From Deltaproteobacteria bacterium (GTDB lineage: Bacteria > Desulfobacterota > Desulfarculia > Adiutricales > Adiutricaceae), in assembly GCA_031257955.1 (NCBI GenBank), contig JAIRNQ010000114.1:1-8399 (forward strand): a DNA stretch of 8,399 nt, read 5' to 3'. Below the pieces are notes generated by a model. That model made no database searches. It was not told the origin of the DNA and worked only from the letters and a program-made list of their open reading frames with translations. Position numbers and translations under genes: made by a program. Below, piece after piece: positions 1 to 3,427 of the stretch. Position 1 is the first letter of the stretch. Every line of letters starts with the position of its first letter.

Positions 1-204
1 CCGCTAGACGCCGATCCCAAGACGAAGACGGTGGAACGGCTGGAGGCGGAGCGGCAGAAGCTTTTGAGCGATGGGATGGACGAGGCCAAAAATCAGATGG
101 CCTTCAGAAGATACGTTGATAAATACGCTCAGAAGTACGAGACCGTGAAAAAAGTGGCCGTGGCCATCGTCGGTAAAACGGACGTGGCCGTTGAGATTTA
201 CTGA
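1..204 (+). CDS. 3' end of a probable AAA-ATPase-like / PD-(D/E)XK nuclease family protein (partial)
   Basis: The reading frame is open from the first base and ends at TGA 202-204, giving the last 67 residues of a protein whose start lies outside the window. The segment is charged and helical (TVERLEAERQKLL, then YVDKYAQKYETVKKV) and ends in a strand-like tail, VAVAIVGKTDVAVEIY. The pattern of a helix with a Y..KY motif, a hydrophobic strand of the type V.V.IVGKTDV, and then the stop resembles the C-terminus of proteins with an N-terminal AAA-ATPase-like domain and a C-terminal PD-(D/E)XK nuclease-like domain (DUF1703 type). These are often multicopy in Deltaproteobacteria and their role is poorly known. 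The catalytic region is not in the window, so activity cannot be judged. That the frame is real is fairly sure; the family is recognised from the tail only. It seems to be transcribed separately from feoA, which lies more than 1.2 kb downstream. Confidence 0.6.
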   Translation, partial: PLDADPKTKTVERLEAERQKLLSDGMDEAKNQMAFRRYVDKYAQKYETVKKVAVAIVGKTDVAVEIY

Positions 205-326
205 CGCCCTCGGCGGTGGGCGGGAATACCGTGAACGGATACCCATATTGACCCGCCGCGATAGACGCCAAGCCCCATATTATTTCGCCGGGATTGCCCG
301 ACACGGGATCAGTTTTGCCATACTAT

Positions 327-362
327 AAAAGTAATTCTATACTGTAATGAGTTTTTACTTTT
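327..362 (+). terminator. Weak A+T-rich terminator-like inverted repeat
   Basis: AAAAGTAA (327-334) is perfectly complementary to TTACTTTT (355-362), with a 20-nt loop, and a T-rich run continues to about 375. The stem has only two G-C pairs and the loop is long, so it would be a poor intrinsic terminator. It is the nearest candidate terminator to the gene ending at 204, about 120 nt downstream. It may simply be chance in A+T-rich DNA. Confidence 0.22.
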
Positions 363-483
363 TTCTTTATTTTCAATCTTATGGTCTCATTGACATCTTT
401 TTTCTACTCATTAACAATATTATGCGTTTCCGGTGCCCGAGGCGACTGGGTGGGTCATAGTTTTAACCCCTAAGTGGCGGCTG

Positions 484-637
484 GGCTCGGAAGTGAACCG
501 GCGGCTGGGGTGCCGGAATCGTTCTCCGTAATGGCCCGTTAAGGCTCGGAAGGGAACCGGCGGCCAGGGTGCCGGAATCGTTTTCCGTAATGGCCCGTTA
601 AGGCGCAGAAGGGAACCGGCGGCTGAGGTGCCGGAAT
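484..637. repeat. 59-bp tandem direct repeat with hairpin core, about 2.6 copies
   Basis: Copies run 484-542, 543-601 and 602 to about 637, with an exact 59-bp period. Copies 1 and 2 agree at 55 of 59 positions. Copy 3 agrees with copy 2 at 31 of its first 36 positions and then degenerates. Each copy holds the inverted repeat CCGGC/GCCGG around a 9-nt loop (498-516, 557-575, 616-634). The arms are identical in all three copies, whereas the loop sequence varies. A second, overlapping stem, CGGAA/TTCCG (573-577 with 583-587), could form in copy 2 and partly in copy 1. The period is not a multiple of three and the stretch lies between genes, so a protein repeat is unlikely. It resembles a REP/BIME-like or other intergenic palindromic repeat, but I do not recognise a named family. 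Confidence 0.88.
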
Positions 638-925
638 TATTCCCTACAAGGGCTCAGGTAAGTAGTTTCTACCTATTTAAGACATAACTTAACCTTTTTA
701 ATGATTCTTTTATGTTCGTAAGCCAGATAAAATATTTTTTTAGAAGCTATGATATCTCTCAATTTGTGTACTTTATTCTTTTATAACCCACTGTTAGACC
801 TGGGCTAACAAAACCCACCCGCCAGTCGCCTGACCTTATTTCCCAAAACAATTTTTATTCTACCGTCACGGAGGAGGCCCTCGGGGCGAGGCCAAGGGCC
901 GGATTTATGGGTCGGCTGGCAAAAT

Positions 926-949
926 TTATGGCCGCCGGTTAGGCCATAA
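926..949. other. Perfect 8-bp hairpin with 8-nt loop
   Basis: TTATGGCC (926-933) pairs perfectly with GGCCATAA (942-949) around the loop GCCGGTTA. No T-run follows directly, only TTATTAG, so it is not a typical intrinsic terminator on the plus strand. It ends 22 nt before the strong Shine-Dalgarno sequence at 972-980. It could be an operator-like dyad or an RNA hairpin; the sequence does not decide. Confidence 0.4.
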
Positions 950-971
950 TTATTAGTGTGGGTTGGATTGA

Positions 972-999
972 TAAGGAGGTAAGTTTAATGATTGGTTAA
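972..999 (+). promoter_or_regulatory. Perfect Shine-Dalgarno sequence followed by a 3-codon ORF (Met-Ile-Gly-stop)
   Basis: TAAGGAGGT (972-980) is a full complement of the 16S anti-Shine-Dalgarno tail. It is followed after 7 nt by ATG (988-990), then ATT, GGT and TAA (997-999). This is the best ribosome binding site in the window, yet it leads into only three codons. Either it is the remnant of a lost gene start, or a minimal leader ORF, or a chance match in unconstrained DNA. It lies about 450 nt upstream of feoA, so a direct leader-peptide role for feoA is not obvious. Confidence 0.3.
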
Positions 1000-1454
1000 T
1001 TTTGGGTAAGTTTTATCGGCGTAAAGATTTTTTTAAGATGATATATTTCATTAAATAATTTTTTGACTTGTATTGGGCTCGCATTGGTTGGAAGCGGGCA
1101 AGGACGTAAACGGTTGGTAAAAAAACGTTCGAGACAGGTAAAAAATTTGTTACGTAAAATCGGATGATTACGTTCACAGGGAACCTTGAGTAAAGCGAAA
1201 AATAGCTAATGGACCAATATGGCTCTAAAAATATTCTTGCTATTGCGACAAAATTACGATAAGATTTAGTCGCCGGATTGGAATGGGACAAGGCGATTGA
1301 CCGCTGGGGTTGGTAAAAGTTATGGGTAGGTTATCGCCACTGATATTGATTTAATGTAGGGTTTACGATTGTGGGTTTAATTTTGGTTTGGTTGGTCTGA
1401 TGGTTTGGGTTTTTGTGCCAGGAATTGAGCTTAAAGCTAAAGAGGGGTTAAACT

Positions 1455-1682
1455 ATGGTTACCACCATGGCTAAGGCCAAGAAGGGACAAAGCTGCGTTA
1501 TCAAAGAGCTTAAAGGCGAACCGGGGTTTTTGTCGCGTCTGTTCGCCCAGGGCTTAACGCCGGGCACGAAAGTTGAAATCAAGCAAAGCGGCGGGGGCAT
1601 GCCGCTCTTGATTCAAGCCAGAGAGGCCACGTTGGCCATGAACAACAACGAGGCCAACGACATCAGCGTCGAGTTGCTCTAA
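1455..1682 (+). CDS. feoA: FeoA-domain protein (ferrous iron transport protein A family)
   Basis: The 75-residue product is the length of a single SH3-like FeoA domain. It carries the family pattern of a basic N-terminus, a first strand (GQSCVIKEL), a helix (FLSRLFAQ), the hallmark turn GLTPGT (residues 33-38), the strand KVEI, and a C-terminal half MPLLIQAREATLAMNNNEANDISVEL typical of FeoA. FeoA is a small cytoplasmic protein that works with the membrane Fe(II) transporter FeoB, probably by binding its cytosolic part. No feoB is in the window, so this is a stand-alone copy, as is common in anaerobic bacteria that carry several FeoA paralogues. The start at 1455 is preferred over the in-frame ATG at 1467 because AGAGGGG (1441-1447) lies 7 nt before it. 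It is transcribed alone, with a strong terminator 51 nt after its stop. Domain assignment is secure; a direct role in iron transport is inferred. Confidence 0.9.
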   Translation: MVTTMAKAKKGQSCVIKELKGEPGFLSRLFAQGLTPGTKVEIKQSGGGMPLLIQAREATLAMNNNEANDISVELL

Positions 1683-1690
1683 GTTAAGCC

Positions 1691-1711
1691 GGCCCGGGAA
1701 TATCCCGGACC
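1691..1711 (+). other. Short G+C-rich hairpin in the feoA 3' untranslated region
   Basis: CCGGGA (1694-1699) pairs with TCCCGG (1703-1708) around a 3-nt loop, and after one mismatch GG (1691-1692) can pair with CC (1710-1711). No T-run follows, so it is not itself a terminator. It lies between the feoA stop and the true terminator and could stabilise the 3' end of the transcript. Confidence 0.45.
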
Positions 1712-1733
1712 AAGCGACATGAAAAGTTTTTTT

Positions 1734-1768
1734 GGGGGGCCAGTCCTAAGTTGGTCCCCCTTTTTTTT
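1734..1768 (+). terminator. Strong intrinsic terminator of feoA
   Basis: The arm 1734-1743 (GGGGGGCCAG) pairs with 1751-1760 (TTGGTCCCCC) as ten continuous base pairs, two of them G-U, around a 7-nt loop (TCCTAAG). Eight T residues follow immediately (1761-1768). This is a textbook Rho-independent terminator on the plus strand and separates feoA from the downstream operon. Confidence 0.93.
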
Positions 1769-1810
1769 GCCTGGCCCGGCCCAGCTTTACCCAGGCAACT
1801 TGGTCATGGC

Positions 1811-1840
1811 CAAGGCCCGCCATGGCCCGCCATGGCCGGC
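1811..1840. repeat. Three tandem 10-bp direct repeats
   Basis: Successive 10-mers are CAAGGCCCGC (1811-1820), CATGGCCCGC (1821-1830) and CATGGCCGGC (1831-1840). Each outer copy differs from the middle copy at one position. The unit is one helical turn long. It is probably a slippage product, but a protein binding site in phased copies cannot be excluded. Confidence 0.6.
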
Positions 1841-2031
1841 TTTGGAAAATGGAAAAACGGTTGGGTCACGGGCCTGATGGGCAACCAAGTTATTGCCCCT
1901 TTTGGGCCTGACTTTTCGTCGGTATCCTGATTTGGGATCTGTCGAAGCGATTCGGGAGTGTCTAAATTGGCCGGTTTGTTGGTTGTGGCGTAATAAGGAT
2001 AATCTTTGGGTGCCGGTATCGGTTCGCTAAG

Positions 2032-2073
2032 TTTTGCGACGCTCTCTTTATTTTTAGTTCCCGGATCGCAAAA
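2032..2073. repeat. Perfect 8-bp inverted repeat, widely spaced
   Basis: TTTTGCGA (2032-2039) and TCGCAAAA (2066-2073) are perfect inverted copies separated by 26 nt. The spacing from centre to centre is 34 bp, so it could be two half-sites or a loose stem-loop. It lies about 140 nt upstream of the operon promoter. Function is unknown. Confidence 0.35.
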
Positions 2074-2214
2074 TATTAGCTTTGTAAGGATAGACCAATA
2101 GTGAAAATAATTTAATATGGAATGTATTTACTGGTTACAATGATCTTAATATGCAAAATTAGATCCCCGTGAGATTTTTTGGTGCGGTCGCCTTGTAGAC
2201 CGGAGCAAAAAAAC

Positions 2215-2243
2215 TTGACAGACGCCTAATGTTGGTGTATTTT
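2215..2243 (+). promoter_or_regulatory. Near-consensus sigma70-type promoter of the rimP-nusA-ylxR-infB operon
   Basis: A perfect -35 box TTGACA (2215-2220) is followed by a 17-bp spacer and the -10 box TATTTT (2238-2243; four of six consensus bases, including the TAT start). A run of seven A lies just upstream of the -35 (2207-2213, AAAAAAA), like a short UP element. Transcription would start near 2250. It is the only good promoter I see ahead of the operon. Confidence 0.8.
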
Positions 2244-2309
2244 ACGGTCAGCTTTAGTAGCCGCCCAGGGCTCTCGCGGCCCGGCGGGGTTGCTGGGCGG
2301 GGCGGTTTA

Positions 2310-2344
2310 CCCCTTCCGGAGCGGTTCCGGACCGGGGTTTTTTT
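2310..2344 (+). terminator. Leader terminator 1 (upstream of rimP)
   Basis: CCCC (2310-2313) pairs with GGGG (2334-2337), and inside it TCCGGA (2315-2320) pairs with TCCGGA (2326-2331) around the loop GCGGT, with a small internal loop (T against CC) between. Seven T follow at once (2338-2344). It lies only about 60-95 nt into the predicted transcript and therefore inside the operon leader. Confidence 0.8.
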
Positions 2345-2411
2345 AGTTGTTTCGTTTACGCCCTTTTGGGGCGCCTTCGGCCGTTCGCACAACCTAACCC
2401 TCTTCCTTAAG

Positions 2412-2440
2412 AAAGTGGGCCCACGCCCGCTTTATTTTTT
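2412..2440 (+). terminator. Leader terminator 2 (upstream of rimP)
   Basis: AAAGTGGGC (2412-2420) pairs with GCCCGCTTT (2425-2433) as nine continuous base pairs with one G-U, closed by the tetraloop CCAC. ATTTTTT follows (2434-2440). It is about 170 nt before the likely rimP start, with no second promoter recognised between them, so operon transcripts must read through it. Confidence 0.8.
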
Positions 2441-2613
2441 GTGGTCGCCGGCAAAAATTGGCTGGCCGGGGCCCCGACGGGGTTGGTCGGCTGGGACATG
2501 GCCGGTCGGCCAAAAGCCGCTTGTCTTAAGGAATGGCCTTGGTATTGGGTCGCGTCAAACAGTCCGCGGGGGCCAAAAATCGGCCCGGTCCCACCTTGGG
2601 GGAAAAGGCCGCC

Positions 2614-3147
2614 TTGAAGTCCGTATTGGCTCTCCTCCCGCCGAAACTGGAACCTCATCTAGAGAGGTTGGGCCTGGAAGTCGTTGATATGGCTTTGGTT
2701 TCGTCCGGCCAAAGGCTCACGGTCAGATTTACCGTCGACAAGGTCCCCGGACAAGAGCTTGGCCAAGCTCTTGGCCAGGCCGGCGGCGATGCCGGAAGCG
2801 GAGCCGAAGGCGTCGCGGGTGGCAAAATTGGTTCGGCGGTTACGGTGGACGATTGCGCCGCCTTGTCCAAGATCGTGTCCAGGTTGTTGGATGAACTTGA
2901 TCCCGGGCCCGGCCCTGAGTATTCGCTGGAAGTTTCCAGCCCGGGCTTGGATAGGCCCTTGAAGACGCTGGCCGACTTTGAACGTTTTGAGGGCAGTTTG
3001 GTTAAGGCCAAGCTCTCGCTTGGGGGCAAAGCCGGCCTTTACACTGGGCGGTTGGCCAATTCCCCGCTAAGGTTGATAACGCCGGGGGGAGACATTCCCT
3101 TCACCCTGGAGTCGGTAATCAGCGCGAGGTTGGTGCCGGAGATTTAG
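2614..3147 (+). CDS. rimP: Ribosome maturation factor RimP, with an unusual G/A-rich insertion
   Basis: RimP assists assembly of the 30S ribosomal subunit in the cytoplasm. The N-terminal domain shows LEPHLERLGLEVVDMAL and the strand LTVRFTVDK, followed by VTVDDCAALSKIVSRLLDE. The linker to the C-terminal domain has the family signature EVSSPGLDRPL (106-116 from this start), and an SH3-like tail ends in ARLVPEI. Between DK and VTVDDC, where homologues have only a few residues, there are about 30 extra, mostly G, A, Q and E (about 44-74). The start is uncertain. ATG 2533 has AAGGA directly abutting it, which is too close, and would add 27 residues unlike RimP. TTG 2614 has AAAAGG 5 nt upstream and gives 177 residues, the usual length of about 150 plus the insertion. 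TTG 2539 is a third option. It is the first gene of the operon, and 280 nt separate it from nusA. Confidence 0.9.
   Translation: MKSVLALLPPKLEPHLERLGLEVVDMALVSSGQRLTVRFTVDKVPGQELGQALGQAGGDAGSGAEGVAGGKIGSAVTVDDCAALSKIVSRLLDELDPGPGPEYSLEVSSPGLDRPLKTLADFERFEGSLVKAKLSLGGKAGLYTGRLANSPLRLITPGGDIPFTLESVISARLVPEI
2752..2773. repeat. Perfect 22-bp palindrome inside rimP
   Basis: Starting at CAAGAGCTTGG (2752-2762), the next 11 bases (2763-2773) are its exact reverse complement, with no spacer. It encodes part of the repetitive stretch GQELGQALGQAG in the RimP insertion and also contains the direct repeat CTTGGCCA twice. A perfect palindrome this long in a coding region is unlikely by chance, but the repetitive coding of Gly-Gln-X-Leu could contribute to it. 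Confidence 0.8.
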
Positions 3148-3427
3148 GGCCGGCCCTTTGGGACCGAGCGGTAGCCAGCGTAAGGCCGGTGGTAGCCGGC
3201 CTAAAGCCGGCCAGAGACCGGCGGTCGCCGGGGTTAGTTTGTTAGTGGGATTCGCGTTTTCGGTGAAGCTGAGGACAGTTGTTGGATTAAACTTGGTTTG
3301 ATTGGTTTCGAACCTCATTCCCGCCTTTGGCTTGATTTGGCCCGGCGCGGCATTGGGTGGCGCGGAAGGCGCGGCCTGGGTCGCTGGGGCTTGGATTAGG
3401 GCCGAAGAATTCTGGGTTGTTTTTGAG
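3148..3427. other. rimP-nusA intercistronic spacer
   Basis: The 280-nt gap is long for this operon, in which the two genes are often close together. It holds the CCGG-phased repeat (3170-3233) and then unstructured DNA. The nusA frame is open back to 3302 (42 extra codons), but the extra residues are hydrophobic and Gly/Ala rich, unlike any NusA N-terminus, and have no ribosome binding site. No terminator or clear promoter is seen in it. Confidence 0.6.
3170..3233. repeat. Degenerate 21-22 bp tandem repeat with phased CCGG cores, rimP-nusA spacer
   Basis: GGTAGCC recurs at 3170 and 3191 (period 21), each followed by a TAAGGCC/TAAAGCC block, and a third, more degenerate unit follows. CCGG occurs at 3186, 3196, 3207, 3218 and 3228, that is every 10-11 bp, about one helical turn. 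The cores are self-complementary (for example GCCGGC at 3195-3200 with GCCGGC at 3206-3211), so several alternative hairpins can form in RNA. Just upstream, AGGGCCGGCCCT near 3146-3157 is another 12-bp palindrome. No T-run follows, so it is not a terminator. Confidence 0.6.

Larger units (their letters stand above)
205..1454. other. Long non-coding, largely A+T-rich intergenic stretch
   Basis: I find no convincing gene in these 1250 bases on either strand. The longest frame, on the minus strand at 1013-1291, would need a TTG start without a ribosome binding site and has an unstructured composition. Base composition is patchy: A+T-rich blocks (about 305-420, 660-790 and 940-1450) alternate with G+C-rich blocks (about 430-650 and 870-940). 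Structures listed separately are a weak terminator-like inverted repeat, a 59-bp tandem repeat, a hairpin at 926-949 and a strong Shine-Dalgarno sequence at 972. A further small hairpin is TGTTAG/CTAACA (792-797 with 805-810, 7-nt loop). A TTGACA at 390-395 lacks a good -10 at normal spacing. I could not identify a clear promoter for feoA; TTGACC at 1297-1302 with TATGGG 18 nt further on is a poor candidate. No convincing Fur box is seen; TGATATTGATTTAAT near 1342-1356 is only a weak partial match. Confidence 0.7.
1769..2214. other. Non-coding stretch between feoA and the rimP operon promoter
   Basis: About 445 bases follow the feoA terminator with no supportable gene on either strand. The first part (1769-1900) is G+C rich and includes a short 10-bp repeat (1811-1840). 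The rest becomes A+T rich towards 2160. An 8-bp inverted repeat lies at 2032-2073. A small stem, CGGTC/GACCG (2185-2189 with 2198-2202, 8-nt loop), ends 12 nt before the -35 box and could be part of an upstream control site. I recognise no known RNA here. Confidence 0.65.
2250..2613 (+). promoter_or_regulatory. Structured 5' leader of the rimP operon with tandem terminators
   Basis: The stretch from the predicted start site (about 2250) to the probable rimP start is unusually long and rich in stems. In order these are: a perfect 8-bp stem CCGCCCAG/CTGGGCGG (2261-2268 with 2293-2300) closing a 24-nt G+C-rich loop; terminator 1 (2310-2344); a 5-bp hairpin CGCCC/GGGCG (2359-2363 with 2369-2373); terminator 2 (2412-2440); then several short G+C-rich stems (for example CGGC/GCCG near 2507-2519). 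The 5' arm CCGCCC can also pair with GGGCGG at 2300-2305, so alternative folds are possible. This is what an attenuator or a short terminated RNA would look like. In Bacillus subtilis the homologous operon (ylxS-nusA-ylxR...) is known to be autoregulated by NusA-dependent termination in its leader, and a rimP leader attenuator is described in enterobacteria. I see no sequence match to a named riboswitch, tRNA, SRP or 6S RNA. Confidence 0.6.

Noticed and set aside
390..418. Possible promoter with a perfect -35 TTGACA
   Set aside because: At 17-bp spacing the -10 would be AACAAT, a poor match, and no gene follows for about 1 kb.
484..637. CRISPR array
   Set aside because: The copies are directly adjacent at a 59-bp period with no variable spacer set off by short conserved repeats, the whole unit is conserved between copies 1 and 2, and no cas gene is in the window.
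1013..1291. A 92-codon minus-strand frame in the A+T-rich intergenic region
   Set aside because: It needs a TTG start with no Shine-Dalgarno sequence, and the product shows no recognisable domain; such frames are expected by chance in A+T-rich DNA.
1293..1454. Fur box or riboswitch controlling feoA
   Set aside because: Only a weak partial match to a Fur 7-1-7 site exists and no conserved riboswitch fold could be traced, so no claim is made.
2250..2345. Initiator tRNA gene, which precedes rimP in some proteobacteria
   Set aside because: No T-loop motif (GTTCRA in a paired stem), no CCA-proximal acceptor stem and no anticodon arm can be fitted; the segment ends in a terminator hairpin instead.
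2229..2687. A 152-codon plus-strand frame across the operon leader
   Set aside because: It would start between the -35 and -10 boxes of the promoter, runs through two intrinsic terminators, has no ribosome binding site and overlaps rimP in another frame. Its composition is that of G+C-rich non-coding DNA.
3146..3157. Terminator after rimP (AGGGCCGGCCCT)
   Set aside because: The palindrome has no loop and only three T follow; nusA and infB lie downstream in the same conserved operon.
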